This document shows, piece after piece, positions 28,852-38,870 of a stretch of DNA of 64,000 bases. Where the stretch lies: positions 62,001 to 126,000 of the forward strand of contig NZ_JAKIKQ010000006.1 of the NCBI RefSeq assembly GCF_023284045.1. Direction: 5' to 3'. Both the position numbers and the translations under genes were made by a program. Every line of letters begins with the position of its first letter. Position 1 is the stretch's first letter. The notes beneath the pieces were generated by a model. The model was not told where the DNA came from. It saw only the letters and a program-made list of their open reading frames with translations, and made no database searches. This DNA comes from Shewanella kaireitica (GTDB taxonomy: Bacteria; Pseudomonadota; Gammaproteobacteria; Enterobacterales; Shewanellaceae).

Positions 28852-30459
28852 ATGCATAGATTGCTTACCCGACTCATCTTTATCAGCTTATGCTTTTTCT
28901 CCTCCATCATATCTGCAAATGATGATCCACTAACAAAAGAGCTCAACAAAATCCAAAGCGCCATTGATAGCGATGCTAAGGTGCTCGTTGGTACTAAAGG
29001 CGAAATAAAATCATTTCTAGAATATCGCATCAGCCGTAATGCCACTTTATTACAAGAAAAACTCAAAGAGCAAATTGAGGCAACACCACCTAATTTAGAG
29101 ATGCTTAAGCCTTATATTGTTAAACAGCTTGCCTTCACTAACTTAGTTGAGGACTATTTTAACGATCAGAAAAAAACACTAATGGGTCAGGTGGGAGCCG
29201 ACAATGACCGCAAGATAATGCTGCAATTGATCCATATACAACGGGAGCAAGACAAGCTTTATGTAGCCGAGAAGCAGTTAATCGATTGGGCGTTAATGGT
29301 TGGTGTCGATGTAAAAGACAAAAACAAACAGTTCATTGCCGCACTGGTTAACAGAGCTGACGATCTCGATAGTTTTGTTCATTACAATCAGTCTCGGCTC
29401 GCTCAAGCCGTTGCGGATGTCACCGTCGCGGGGAAAGATGTCAGCAGCGACCAAACTGCCATAGTGGTTGAGCTAAAAGAGCGCCTTGACCAAAGTTCAT
29501 CAAGCCTGTCGATAGCCATTGGCTTGCTTGATGAGTTAGGGCAAGACACTGCGATGTATAAGCAAACTCTATTTAGTATCTCAGGCGATATTACTCAAGA
29601 CGTCCTTAACTTCGATGTTGCAAGCAGCCTGCTCAGTGAGTGGATGTCGATTGCCAAAACCCAAGCCTTAGAAAATGGTGCTAGCGTTGTGTTTAAGCTG
29701 ATTATTTTCAGCCTAATTCTGTTTCTATCCAGTTTGGTTGGCAAAATTGTTAAACGCGTAGTACAGAAAACAGTGAGTAATTCTAAGCTTAAATTTAGCT
29801 TGCTACTGCAAGACTTCTTTATCTCACTTTCTGGTAAAGCAGTTTTTGCTTTAGGCTTATTAATTGGTCTGTCACAACTCGGATTTGAACTGGCGCCACT
29901 GTTAGCAGGTTTTGGTATTGCGGGTGTGATTATTGGTTTTGCCCTGCAAGATACCCTATCTAACTTTGCTTCAGGCATGATGATTTTAATCTACCGCCCT
30001 TTTGACGTCGACGACCTCATTAATGCCGCAGGTGTTACCGGCCGAGTCAGCCATATGAGTCTGGTATCAACCACGATCAAAACGTTAGACAACCAACGAC
30101 TAATTATCCCCAATAACAAAATCTGGGGAGACACTATCAACAACATTACTGTTGAACATCAGCGCCGCGTCGACCTAACCTTTGGTATCGGTTATGGCGA
30201 TAACATTGAACATGCTGAAAAGGTGCTTAATGAAATTGTCATGGCGCACCCTAAGGTGCTAAAAGATCCTGAACCTTTGATCAAGCTGCACGTATTAGGC
30301 GAGTCATCTGTCGACTTTATCGTTCGCCCTTGGGCTAAGCCTATAGATTACTGGGATGTTTATTGGGACATTACCCGCGAAGTGAAAATGCGCTTTGACG
30401 CTGAAGGTATTAGCATTCCGTTCCCGCAACGCGATGTACATATCTATCAAACGACCTAA
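28852..30459 (+). CDS. MscS-family mechanosensitive channel with periplasmic domain
   Basis: A 535-residue protein: signal peptide (ending ISA, about 1-22), an alpha-helical extracytoplasmic domain to about 275, three membrane segments, and the MscS pore helix LAGFGIAGVIIGFALQDTLS followed by the beta domain IYRPFDVDDLI and the C-terminal cage. Such channels release solutes on hypo-osmotic shock. The extended N-terminal region is longer than in E. coli MscS (286 aa) and may sense or gate from the periplasm. Single gene. Confidence 0.92.
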   Translation: MHRLLTRLIFISLCFFSSIISANDDPLTKELNKIQSAIDSDAKVLVGTKGEIKSFLEYRISRNATLLQEKLKEQIEATPPNLEMLKPYIVKQLAFTNLVEDYFNDQKKTLMGQVGADNDRKIMLQLIHIQREQDKLYVAEKQLIDWALMVGVDVKDKNKQFIAALVNRADDLDSFVHYNQSRLAQAVADVTVAGKDVSSDQTAIVVELKERLDQSSSSLSIAIGLLDELGQDTAMYKQTLFSISGDITQDVLNFDVASSLLSEWMSIAKTQALENGASVVFKLIIFSLILFLSSLVGKIVKRVVQKTVSNSKLKFSLLLQDFFISLSGKAVFALGLLIGLSQLGFELAPLLAGFGIAGVIIGFALQDTLSNFASGMMILIYRPFDVDDLINAAGVTGRVSHMSLVSTTIKTLDNQRLIIPNNKIWGDTINNITVEHQRRVDLTFGIGYGDNIEHAEKVLNEIVMAHPKVLKDPEPLIKLHVLGESSVDFIVRPWAKPIDYWDVYWDITREVKMRFDAEGISIPFPQRDVHIYQTT

Positions 30460-30473
30460 AATACACTGCTAAC

Positions 30474-30510
30474 AAAAAGCCCCACCAGCAAAGGCTGATG
30501 GGGCTTTTTT
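30474..30510. terminator. Bidirectional terminator between the channel gene and fhs
   Basis: AAAAAGCCCCA (30474-30484) pairs with TGGGGCTTTTTT (30499-30510), with an inner CAGC/GCTG pairing. T-rich on both strands. Confidence 0.9.
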
Positions 30511-30524
30511 ATGACGAGTTTATT

Positions 30525-32237
30525 TTAGGCTAAACCAATAATCTCATCATCAGCATCGATATCTATATTCAAATAGCCAGGCTTAACTCCAAGTCCAGGC
30601 ATCGTCATCACTTTACCAACAAGCGCAGTAATGAATCCAGCACCAGCATTAAGTCTTAACTCGTTAATAGGCAGTTCAAAGCCGTGGGGCACTCCCTTCA
30701 CATTAGCATCATGGCTAATCGACATAGGTGTTTTAGCAATACAAAGCGGTAACTCGCTGTAACCGTGTTTGTGTAACCAAGCTAGCTGTAGCTTTGCTTT
30801 ATCTGATAGAGAAGCACTGGCAGCGCCATAACCGACTTCGGCCAAGGTCATCAATTTGGACTCTAGCGTATCTGCTGTTTCGTATAAGCAATTGAACTCG
30901 GACTGTACCATTGTTGCTGCATGAACGACTTTTGCCAGCTCAACAGCCCCTTGAGCACCATTGGCAAAGGCATCACTGATCGCACAGCCAAATGCACTGG
31001 TCGTTGCCACCTTTGCCTGTAACCAATCAAGCTCAGCTGAAGTATCTGTTGGGAAACGATTAATCGCCACCACAACAGGCGCGCCGTATTGGTGTACATT
31101 GTTAATATGCCACTGCAGATTCGCAAAACCAGCCTCTAAACGAGCCATATCAGGCTGATCGATGGCTATGTCAGATTCTATACCGCTATTAGCTTTCAGT
31201 GCTCTTAGTGTAACAACCACAACTGCGGCCGATGGCTTGTACCCTGACTCTCTAACCTTAATATTACTGAATTTCTCAAAGCCCATATCAGAACCAAACC
31301 CAGCTTCGGTAACCACTACATCGGCCAATTTTGCAGCAATATTATCAGCGATAATCGACGAGTTACCGTGGGCGATATTGGCAAAGGGACCGGCATGAAT
31401 AAAGCAAGGATCTCCCGATAATGTTTGCATTAACGTTGGCTCAATTGCATCACGCATGATAACCGTCATCGCGCCTGCAACTCCGATATCTTCAGCCGTT
31501 ATAGGTTTACCATCTAGATCAAGTGCTAGCACTAGTCGACCCACTCTTTGGCGCAGATCTTTAACATCTTTGCTCAGTGCGAGAATCGCCATCAATTCAG
31601 ATGCTGCAGTGATATCAAAGCCCGAACTATGCACGGGTCCGTTTATCGCTCCAAAGCCCACCTCGATCTGCCTTAAACTGCGCTCGTTATGGTCGACAAC
31701 TCTACGCCATAGGATATTGTCAGGATCGATATTCACAGCGTTGAGGCCTGACTCTTTTGTGAAAGCTGGGCCTCCTAATCTTGTTTCATGAAACAACCGA
31801 GCATCAATCGCCGCTGCAGCAAGGTTATGTGCACTGCTCACCGCATGAATATCACCGGTCAAATGTAGATTCAACTCCTCCATTGGCACCACTTGAGCGT
31901 AGCCACCTCCCGCAGCACCACCTTTGATCCCAAATACAGGTCCCATGCTTGGTTGACGTATGCAAGCGCATGTTTTCACTCCGATTGCATTCATCGCCTG
32001 AGTTAAGCCTACGGTAGTAACTGTTTTCCCTTCACCATAAGGCGTAGGCGTTACCGCTGTGACAATGACCAGTTTTGCATCAGGTTTATTAGCTAAGCGG
32101 TTAGTAACAGACAATGAGATCTTGGCTTTGTTAGTACCGTGTAAAGAGAGTTCTGACTCGAGTATTCCAAGATTGGTCGCGATTTCAACGATAGGTTTAC
32201 AGGCATGTTTACGAGAAATGTTTATATCTGACAGCAT
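30525..32237 (-). CDS. fhs: Formate-tetrahydrofolate ligase
   Basis: A 570-residue enzyme that makes 10-formyl-tetrahydrofolate from formate, tetrahydrofolate and ATP. The nucleotide-binding [10 protein letters not shown] is at 63-72 and is followed by [28 protein letters not shown] and [12 protein letters not shown] are further family blocks. Length fits the family (about 555-570). Single gene; the upstream region shows no riboswitch that I can recognise. Confidence 0.95.
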   Translation of the reverse strand: MLSDINISRKHACKPIVEIATNLGILESELSLHGTNKAKISLSVTNRLANKPDAKLVIVTAVTPTPYGEGKTVTTVGLTQAMNAIGVKTCACIRQPSMGPVFGIKGGAAGGGYAQVVPMEELNLHLTGDIHAVSSAHNLAAAAIDARLFHETRLGGPAFTKESGLNAVNIDPDNILWRRVVDHNERSLRQIEVGFGAINGPVHSSGFDITAASELMAILALSKDVKDLRQRVGRLVLALDLDGKPITAEDIGVAGAMTVIMRDAIEPTLMQTLSGDPCFIHAGPFANIAHGNSSIIADNIAAKLADVVVTEAGFGSDMGFEKFSNIKVRESGYKPSAAVVVVTLRALKANSGIESDIAIDQPDMARLEAGFANLQWHINNVHQYGAPVVVAINRFPTDTSAELDWLQAKVATTSAFGCAISDAFANGAQGAVELAKVVHAATMVQSEFNCLYETADTLESKLMTLAEVGYGAASASLSDKAKLQLAWLHKHGYSELPLCIAKTPMSISHDANVKGVPHGFELPINELRLNAGAGFITALVGKVMTMPGLGVKPGYLNIDIDADDEIIGLA

Positions 32238-32378
32238 TGCTATGTATCCACTGTTTTATTTGTTGGGGTAAACTAGCTAGTAGAGCAATATAGTGGATCT
32301 GAAACCACGGTAGAATAGTGATACGACACTATTTTAGCTTTTCATAATCTACATCAATAAAATAGACAGGAATAGCTC

Positions 32379-33269
32379 ATGCAAAGTAGTGAATTTCAGC
32401 TATCACAGTTTGTCGCGGGATTTTGGCGAGTTGCCGACTGGCAGTTATCAGCCCAGCAGCGCTTAGCCATTATTGAGCGCTACATTGAACTTGGCGTTTA
32501 CAGTATGGATCACGCCGATATTTACGGTGGCTATCAATGTGAATCTCTATTTGGTGAAGCCTTAGCTTTACAGCCAAGCTTAAGAGATAGCATCCAACTC
32601 ATCAGTAAGTGTGGCATAAAACTGGTCACTGATAAGACTCCCGATAACTACCTCAATCATTACGATACTAGTCGCCAACACATTATTAAAAGCGCTGAAG
32701 CCTCACTACAAAATCTGCAAACCGACCGCTTAGATCTTCTATTGATCCACCGCCCCGATCCATTGATGAATGCCGATGAAGTCGCTTCGGCTTTCGAGAT
32801 TCTGCATCAGCAGGGCAAAGTACGGCACTTTGGCGTGTCTAATTTTAGTCCGCAACAATTTGACCTATTGCAGTCACGCACCTCACAAAAGCTGGTGTGT
32901 AATCAAGTAGAAATTTCCCCCATTAACATGAGCACGGTACATGACGGTACCTTAGATCACTGTCAACAGCACAATGTGGCACCAATGGCGTGGTCCTGCT
33001 TGGGCGGTGGTAATATATTTGAGGCTAACGATCCGCAATCTCTAAGGCTACGTGCAGTATTGGAAACCATTGCAGATGAAGTCAGTGCACAGAACATCAG
33101 CCAAGTGATTTATGCTTGGGTGCTTGCTCTCCCTAGTAAGCCTCATCCAATCATTGGCAGTGGTAATATTAGCCGAATTGAGTCAGCAGTTAGATCCGAT
33201 AAGATTACACTAACACGGCAACAGTGGTTTAGTATTTGGCAAGCATCTACCGGCCACGGTGTACCATAA
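32379..33269 (+). CDS. Aldo/keto reductase, YdhF-like
   Basis: A 296-residue NADPH-dependent TIM-barrel reductase. Catalytic tetrad positions are visible: D in MDHADIYGGY with the following Y, K in LISKCGIK, and H in LLLIHRPDP. AGGA lies 7 nt before the ATG. Physiological substrate unknown. Single gene closed by a hairpin shared with the next leftward gene. Confidence 0.9.
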   Translation: MQSSEFQLSQFVAGFWRVADWQLSAQQRLAIIERYIELGVYSMDHADIYGGYQCESLFGEALALQPSLRDSIQLISKCGIKLVTDKTPDNYLNHYDTSRQHIIKSAEASLQNLQTDRLDLLLIHRPDPLMNADEVASAFEILHQQGKVRHFGVSNFSPQQFDLLQSRTSQKLVCNQVEISPINMSTVHDGTLDHCQQHNVAPMAWSCLGGGNIFEANDPQSLRLRAVLETIADEVSAQNISQVIYAWVLALPSKPHPIIGSGNISRIESAVRSDKITLTRQQWFSIWQASTGHGVP

Positions 33270-33293
33270 TATCGGCAGTTTTCAGATACAAAA

Positions 33294-33315
33294 AAAGGCG
33301 CAATTACGCGCCTTT
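33294..33315. terminator. Bidirectional terminator
   Basis: AAAGGCGC (33294-33301) pairs perfectly with GCGCCTTT (33308-33315), a 6-nt loop; an A-run precedes it, giving a T-run on the minus strand, and TATATA follows on the plus strand. Confidence 0.8.
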
Positions 33316-33330
33316 ATATATGCCTGCAGC

Positions 33331-34206
33331 TTACAAGAAGCTAATTTCACCCGTTAGGTGTGGACGGCGACCTTTTTGATCTCTTAGTTCAAAAACTAAA
33401 CTATCTTGCTGTTTCTCAGCGGAAAAACTAACATTGCCAGGCATAAACAAAGGTAGTTTAAAGGCGACATCGATCTTGCACGGCTTATTGATGATCTCTG
33501 GCATAACTTGTGCGACACAACGACCTTTAGACCACATTCCATGGGCCAAAACACGGTCAAAACCGAAACGTTTCGACAACACAGGGTGCAGGTGAATAAG
33601 GTTGTAATCTCCCGATGCTTTAGCGTAACGGCGACCTAAGTCTTCAGTTAGGCTCCACGCTTCAGGCGCATCCCAATTCATATCACTTGCTTTAGGCGGA
33701 CGCACGCGTTTGGTTTTACCTTCAATACGGTAAAGGTAGGTTGATAGTGATTCCCAAACCAGCTCGCCAGCTACAAAGGCTTTTGATACTAATTCAAACT
33801 CTAGACCTGAATCTGTCATTTGACTGGTGGTTAACGAACATTCAATATCATAGTTTTCTGCCACACTTGTAGCGCGATGCAGAGTGATACTGTTCTTTAA
33901 GTGGATCATCCCCAGCAAAGGAAACGTAATCGCTTCGTGAGTAAAAATCATCGCATGTAATCTAAATGCCATCACATACAAATAGGTAGGCGGCAAAGTT
34001 TGACCATCAAACTCAAAACCACATACTTTGGCATACTGCTCGACCTTATCTGTAGCTAATGCCACATTGGGACTGCTCACTTTAATCATAGGCAGCGGCT
34101 GTTCATCCCACCCTGGTTTACGCCCAAAAAATATCTTTCGATACAGCGAAAACAGTGACGGCATAGCCTTTAAATCAATACAGTATTCTTTACTCAAACT
34201 AATCAA
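33331..34206 (-). CDS. MaoC-like (R)-specific acyl dehydratase family protein
   Basis: A double hot-dog protein of up to 291 residues. The C-terminal half has the MaoC hydratase signature AKASGDYNLIHLHP followed by HGMWSKGR, with D, N and H in the catalytic positions. The N-terminal half is a degenerate copy without the signature. The start is uncertain: the frame opens at a TTG (34206), another TTG is at 34197 with AAGG 10 nt before it, and the first ATG is at 34164. Substrate probably an enoyl-CoA; not proven. Confidence 0.8.
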   Translation of the reverse strand: MISLSKEYCIDLKAMPSLFSLYRKIFFGRKPGWDEQPLPMIKVSSPNVALATDKVEQYAKVCGFEFDGQTLPPTYLYVMAFRLHAMIFTHEAITFPLLGMIHLKNSITLHRATSVAENYDIECSLTTSQMTDSGLEFELVSKAFVAGELVWESLSTYLYRIEGKTKRVRPPKASDMNWDAPEAWSLTEDLGRRYAKASGDYNLIHLHPVLSKRFGFDRVLAHGMWSKGRCVAQVMPEIINKPCKIDVAFKLPLFMPGNVSFSAEKQQDSLVFELRDQKGRRPHLTGEISFL

Positions 34207-34294
34207 ACCTTACATTAGAACGCAGACAAAAATAAAACGAGCGGCGGATTATACCCTAAAATGCCCAAAGCCGATAATCCACATTATAAAAGCT

Positions 34295-35179
34295 TTAAAT
34301 ACAACTGCTTTGCCAACAGTTTTTACTACTTACTCCGTAAGGCGTTAGGTAGGCCTGAACACTCTTAGCCCCCACTAAATGCCCTGCACCAACAACCACG
34401 AATAAAGGTTGTTTTGTTGTCGACAAATTCATCAGCTCGATCAGTTTACTCGCCATGCCCTTATTGCGCCCCCATAACATCCGTTCCACCATCTCCGTAT
34501 TACCATCACGTAGCATTTCCCCTTCCATCAAGTCAGCCAACTCAGTTTCATCACCGCTTCGCCAGGCCGAAATCAGCTCCAACATATCTGAATCGGGCGC
34601 CTCTATTGCTTCACGCACCATCTCCCACTGTGTCTCAGGGCTAAAAGAAGACAACAGTTCAAACTGAAACTCAGTGCTTTCTAGCTCATAAATAGGGCGT
34701 TGACCCGCTTGTTCCACTAAAACTGAATCAACACCATAAAGAGCGCTATAACCTAAAGCTGTATAACGTCCCATACTTAACTGCATCGATTGCAACCAAG
34801 GGGCATAGCTGCTTAACGCAGTACATAAGGCCGCCTTATCCTGACAATAAGTCGCTAACACTTGTTTAGTATCATCATCCATAGGTAAAGTTTCAGCGCC
34901 GTATTTTTGCAATAGCGCTGGTACGTTAGCGCCTCTAACATCAGCCTCAACAACTAACGCTTTTGATTGTAAAAATGCCTGCTCAATTTGTTCGGCAAAT
35001 GGGTAAAAATCAGCTTTTCCAATGTGAATAGAACCTAACAGGTAAGCAGTTTTACCTTGATAATCGATTTGATAAAACGGCGGTTTATCGGTGGGGGCAG
35101 CGTTAACAAACGTTGCCAACAATAGACTAGAAACACTAACTAACGATAATAAAGTTTTCTTGATACTTGTTGCCAACAT
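34295..35179 (-). CDS. TraB/GumN family protein
   Basis: A 294-residue secreted protein: signal peptide to about residue 27 (FVNAAP), then the family's two signature blocks, LLGSIHIG at the start and FVVVGAGHLVG near the end, each carrying the conserved G-H pair that is thought to make a metal-dependent peptidase-like site (as in eukaryotic TIKI). GGGG precedes the ATG. Function in bacteria unknown. Divergent from the next gene with 44 bp between. Confidence 0.85.
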   Translation of the reverse strand: MLATSIKKTLLSLVSVSSLLLATFVNAAPTDKPPFYQIDYQGKTAYLLGSIHIGKADFYPFAEQIEQAFLQSKALVVEADVRGANVPALLQKYGAETLPMDDDTKQVLATYCQDKAALCTALSSYAPWLQSMQLSMGRYTALGYSALYGVDSVLVEQAGQRPIYELESTEFQFELLSSFSPETQWEMVREAIEAPDSDMLELISAWRSGDETELADLMEGEMLRDGNTEMVERMLWGRNKGMASKLIELMNLSTTKQPLFVVVGAGHLVGAKSVQAYLTPYGVSSKNCWQSSCI

Positions 35180-35223
35180 ACTTGCCCCTTATAATTCAGC
35201 AAATTTTAAAATGAGAGGCTGTT

Positions 35224-35535
35224 ATGCCACACACACAGGTTACCGAGCAATTAAAAGCCAGTTTGCAAACCGCATACCGCCAAGCTATCGATGCAGATAC
35301 CAGACTTGATGAGCTAAAAAAAGCGGGTCACGTTAAGTTTGATACTATCTTTACCAAAGACGAAGGCTTTTCTACTGCCAGCAATCGCTTTCAACCTTAT
35401 GTACAAGAGCTCGCAGTTGAGATGGAAGCCATGACTCAAAACACAGAGACAATGGCACAATCGCTTGAAGGTTATGTGCGTAAGCTTGGCCTATTACTGC
35501 AAACTATGCAGGCTTTTAAATCTAACGCCAAATAA
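35224..35535 (+). CDS. Hypothetical small helical protein
   Basis: A 103-residue soluble protein, helical by composition, with GAGAGG 5 nt before the ATG. No signal peptide or membrane segment. It carries a polar core (TKDEGFSTASNRFQPYVQEL) and a helical tail. I do not recognise the family. It is divergent from the TraB/GumN gene. Confidence 0.7.
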   Translation: MPHTQVTEQLKASLQTAYRQAIDADTRLDELKKAGHVKFDTIFTKDEGFSTASNRFQPYVQELAVEMEAMTQNTETMAQSLEGYVRKLGLLLQTMQAFKSNAK

Positions 35536-35552
35536 TTTAACAGCAAGAACAG

Positions 35553-35620
35553 TCCATTAATGGCATAGCAACCAAACTTAGCGCATAGAGGTCATCGGTT
35601 GCTACTAATTTGTTAATGGA
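35553..35620. other. Nested inverted repeat in the gap before the EAL-CBS-GGDDF gene
   Basis: TCCATTAA (35553-35560) matches TTAATGGA (35613-35620), and inside it AGCAACC (35567-35573) matches GGTTGCT (35597-35603). Transcribed, this gives a two-tier stem-loop. It could stop the preceding small gene or act as a structured RNA; no T-run follows directly. Confidence 0.4.
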
Positions 35621-35627
35621 TTGATTT

Positions 35628-35660
35628 CTGTCATCTAAATGTCATTCTAACGTCATATAA
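35628..35660 (+). promoter_or_regulatory. Pho box: three 11-bp PhoB-type direct repeats
   Basis: CTGTCATCTAA (35628-35638), ATGTCATTCTA (35639-35649) and ACGTCATATAA (35650-35660) are exactly in phase at 11 bp and share GTCAT. The PhoB consensus is CTGTCAT plus 4 AT-rich bases, repeated at 11 bp. The site ends 45 bp before the EAL-CBS-GGDDF start codon. PhoB control of that gene under phosphate limitation is inferred. Confidence 0.7.
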
Positions 35661-35705
35661 TTTTCTGCCTCTTAGAGACTAAGTATTAGATATTAGGTAG
35701 ATAAT

Positions 35706-37448
35706 ATGACCGCAATAGATCTCAAAAATGAACTCGCTAAAATAATCGAGCGAGAAAAAATCAACGCGGTTTTTCAACCCATCTGTAATATCTCAATTTT
35801 CCAAATTCATGGTTTTGAAGCACTGAGCCGTGGTCCAGAACACAGCCCACTTTACTCTCCTGTGCCGCTATTCAAAACCGCAGCCTATGAAGGCCGTTTG
35901 TCAGAACTTGAGAGTTTATGTCGCCGGATATCTATCCAGCAATTCAAAAATGGCGCGCTGCCCGGTAAGTTGTTTATCAATATATCTCCGAAAGCACTAC
36001 TCGACCCCAATCACGCCAAAGGGCTGACTTTAAGCTTAGTGCAGGATTTAGGGATCCACCCTTCTCAAGTCGTGATAGAGCTCTCAGAGCAATACCCTGC
36101 CGATGATATCGACCTGCTAAAGTCTTGTTTAAATCACTATCGCAGCCAAGGTTTCTTGACCGCAATTGATGACTTAGGCGCAGGGTACTCAGGCTTAAGA
36201 TTATGGTCAGAGCTGGCACCTGATTATGTTAAAATTGATAGACACTTCATTGATTCGATTGATTCCTCTCCGGTTAAACAGGAGTTCGTTCGCTCTATCG
36301 TGGATCTTTGCCAAAACTTGAGTTGCAAAGTTATCGCCGAAGGCATTGAGACTGAAAAGGAGCTCGCAGTATTAAAACAGTTGGGCATTATCTATTGTCA
36401 GGGCTATTTGCTGGGCCGTCCCGAAGCCTCACCAAAAACAAGCATTCCACGTCAAGCGAATATAGAACCAATGACTCATCACATTCGGTTCGCAGACTCA
36501 GCAGAAAGCCTCAGTTGCAGCGCGATAACTTGTGACTCAGGGACTAAACTAAAAATTGTCGGCAAACAATTTAGTCAACAGCCGGCCCTACGGGCGATAG
36601 TGGTAATGGATAGGCATAAGGTGATCGGCCTCATTGCACGTTCGCACGTCATCGAACTTTTCAGCACCCCCTATGGTCGCTCGCTACACGAACATCAAGC
36701 TGTTGACAATATTCTCGATAACAATGTCATTCAAATAGAGGCCCACCAACCTTTATCCCAGGTTAGTCAGCGGCTAACGTCAGAATCAACAGGCCTTGTC
36801 GCACAGCAATTTATTGTCCTCAAGCAAGGGCGACTTTTGGGTATTGGCCATACCAAAGATCTGCTAGCACAAATCACTGAGCAAAAAATTACTGTCGCAC
36901 GTCATGCAAATCCGTTAACAGGCTTACCTGGCAACATACCGATCCAGCAAGAGTTACAACGATTAAAGCAACAGAAGAAACCATTCTATTTGGCGTACTT
37001 CGACCTATCGTATTTTAAGCCTTACAACGATATCTATGGCTTCAGCCGTGGCGATGAAGTCATCATGGAGGTCTCTCGATTATTACAGCGCCAGCAAAAC
37101 AGCGACAACTTTGTCGGTCATGTTGGCGGAGATGATTTTGTAATCATAAGTACATGTGATGACATTCAGCAGCAAGCACTCAGCATCATTGACGAATTTG
37201 AAGCGGTAAAATCACTGTTTTATTCAGATAAACACTGGATAGAGCAACGCATGTTGGCGGAAGATAGAAAAGGGGTGACTTGTTATCACGGCTTAATTGC
37301 ATTAACAGCAGGATTATTACCACCATTCATCACATCAAACTGCAATGAGCATCAGTTGTCCGTCTATAGTGCCCAAGCAAAAAAACAGGCTAAGCAAGCC
37401 AGCAGCTCATTTAGCCTATTTCAATTACACCAAGAGAGAATTGCTTAG
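35706..37448 (+). CDS. EAL-CBS-GGDDF c-di-GMP protein
   Basis: A 580-residue cytoplasmic protein with the phosphodiesterase domain first: EAL at 38-40, NIS near 92, E125, DD at 155-156, K176, E212 and Q232 are in the expected catalytic positions, so c-di-GMP hydrolysis is likely. A CBS-pair-like region spans about 260-390. The C-terminal GGDEF-type domain reads GGDDF (474-478) and YFDLSYFKPYND, so its cyclase activity is doubtful; it may bind GTP as a regulator. The EAL-before-GGDEF order is less common. A Pho box lies upstream. Confidence 0.9.
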   Translation: MTAIDLKNELAKIIEREKINAVFQPICNISIFQIHGFEALSRGPEHSPLYSPVPLFKTAAYEGRLSELESLCRRISIQQFKNGALPGKLFINISPKALLDPNHAKGLTLSLVQDLGIHPSQVVIELSEQYPADDIDLLKSCLNHYRSQGFLTAIDDLGAGYSGLRLWSELAPDYVKIDRHFIDSIDSSPVKQEFVRSIVDLCQNLSCKVIAEGIETEKELAVLKQLGIIYCQGYLLGRPEASPKTSIPRQANIEPMTHHIRFADSAESLSCSAITCDSGTKLKIVGKQFSQQPALRAIVVMDRHKVIGLIARSHVIELFSTPYGRSLHEHQAVDNILDNNVIQIEAHQPLSQVSQRLTSESTGLVAQQFIVLKQGRLLGIGHTKDLLAQITEQKITVARHANPLTGLPGNIPIQQELQRLKQQKKPFYLAYFDLSYFKPYNDIYGFSRGDEVIMEVSRLLQRQQNSDNFVGHVGGDDFVIISTCDDIQQQALSIIDEFEAVKSLFYSDKHWIEQRMLAEDRKGVTCYHGLIALTAGLLPPFITSNCNEHQLSVYSAQAKKQAKQASSSFSLFQLHQERIA

Positions 37449-37478
37449 CATTTAAATACTAAACATGATTAGCGATAA

Positions 37479-38018
37479 TCAAATCTTAGGTGCAACGGTA
37501 TCTTTTAACCAAGAAGTCAGCATCGCATTTTCATAGCGATTTGGCCTGTTATTGGTCTTATTAATTGAGTACATAAAGTTTAGATCAGTCAGCTTCTCAT
37601 CACCCGCGATGATTACTTGCTCACCTTCAGTGATTTTATAGCTAAAGGTAATACGCGGTGGATAAAGATCTTTAACCACTCTTAAATCATTTGTCGTCGC
37701 CCCAAATGTAGGTCTCACATCTCCGGCTAAATCGAGATCTGTTACCACCATTTCCAACTTTTGATTCGGCTTAAGAATTTTAGCCGCTTCTTTGTTTAGG
37801 TTTTTAGTCAGCTCCTTAAAAGTTCGAGCTTCAAAGCGAGATTGAATATCACCACTGGATTTAACATCGCGAAAACTCTTAGGATCTTGCCACTCAACTT
37901 TAACAATACCATCCTCAGTAATCGGGTTTTCAACCGCTTCATCAGCAGCTATAGCTGATGCGGTTACCATCGAACCTGATAACATCAGTCCTGCAACGAG
38001 TAAGTGTTTTAAATTCAT
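37479..38018 (-). CDS. DUF3016 domain-containing periplasmic protein
   Basis: A 179-residue protein with a signal peptide ending SAIAADEA (about 1-25). The body VKVEWQDPKSFRDVKSSGDI and the C-terminal DLNFMYS fit DUF3016. GGAG lies upstream of the ATG. Function unknown. It ends 30 bp from the converging EAL-CBS-GGDDF gene. Confidence 0.85.
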   Translation of the reverse strand: MNLKHLLVAGLMLSGSMVTASAIAADEAVENPITEDGIVKVEWQDPKSFRDVKSSGDIQSRFEARTFKELTKNLNKEAAKILKPNQKLEMVVTDLDLAGDVRPTFGATTNDLRVVKDLYPPRITFSYKITEGEQVIIAGDEKLTDLNFMYSINKTNNRPNRYENAMLTSWLKDTVAPKI

Positions 38019-38276
38019 ATATTGGCTCCACGGTTAAACAAAGGGTATGTTCTATTTCTTAAGTATAATCGCCTTTAGCTGAATCACTGCTTAATATGAA
38101 ACGTCTAATATTCAGCCAGTCTTATATTAGTAGACCACAGCGCATACTGATTTGTTGCATCAATCTGTATCAGTTCACGATTAAACAAATTGGGTGAAGC
38201 AACAGTTTGCATTCTCAAGCTTAAATATTATCCTGTCAGCAACAGCTCGCTACCTATATCAATTGGATATATTTTC

Positions 38277-38582
38277 ATGCAAAAGTTTGCTCCAGTCATT
38301 TTAGTGATCGTCATTTTTTCTGCCCTAGCCTTGGCTATCGTCAGTATCAATGAATCAGAACAAAGCTCATCTTATGAGACTTGGTCCTCTTTCGTATATA
38401 AGAGTGGCTATAATTCGGGAGGATACGACAAAAAAGACAACTTTGATGATTACTCTAGCTGTAAGGCATTCTCTCAACAGCAATCTAAACAACTGAATAA
38501 TGCTACTTGGGAGTGCGGCCTTAATTGTAGTTTTGATTCAATGCGCCAAGGATTTCATTGTGAAACAATGACTAACGAATAA
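38277..38582 (+). CDS. Hypothetical membrane-anchored Cys-containing protein
   Basis: A 101-residue protein from the ATG at 38277 (GGA 9 nt upstream); the longer frame from 38190 is unlikely. A membrane anchor or signal helix covers residues 4-23. The mature part has four cysteines (SSCKAF, WECGLNCSF, FHCETM) that could form two disulphides. No recognised family. Confidence 0.6.
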   Translation: MQKFAPVILVIVIFSALALAIVSINESEQSSSYETWSSFVYKSGYNSGGYDKKDNFDDYSSCKAFSQQQSKQLNNATWECGLNCSFDSMRQGFHCETMTNE

Positions 38583-38870
38583 AAATGTTAACAGCATTGG
38601 TATCCAAAAATCTCTAACCGTAACAATTATCAGTTACTCAAAATAAACAAGCAGAGACTTAATCACTTGTTTATATTCATATTTATAAACTCTAAGTCTT
38701 AAACGACCCTCTGCTCACTTTTCGTTCAGCTTTGGTACATGAAGTATTCGATAACATACGTATCAAGCAAACGCATCCCCAGAGGAAAACCTCTTAGCTA
38801 AGTCGCAATACGCACAAGTTAAGAGAAAGCAGTTCCTATACTGGTCACTAATTAATACTTGGAGTCAAAT

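Noticed and set aside
32238..32378. Tetrahydrofolate riboswitch upstream of fhs
   Set aside because: No recognisable conserved pairing; that riboswitch is known chiefly from Firmicutes.
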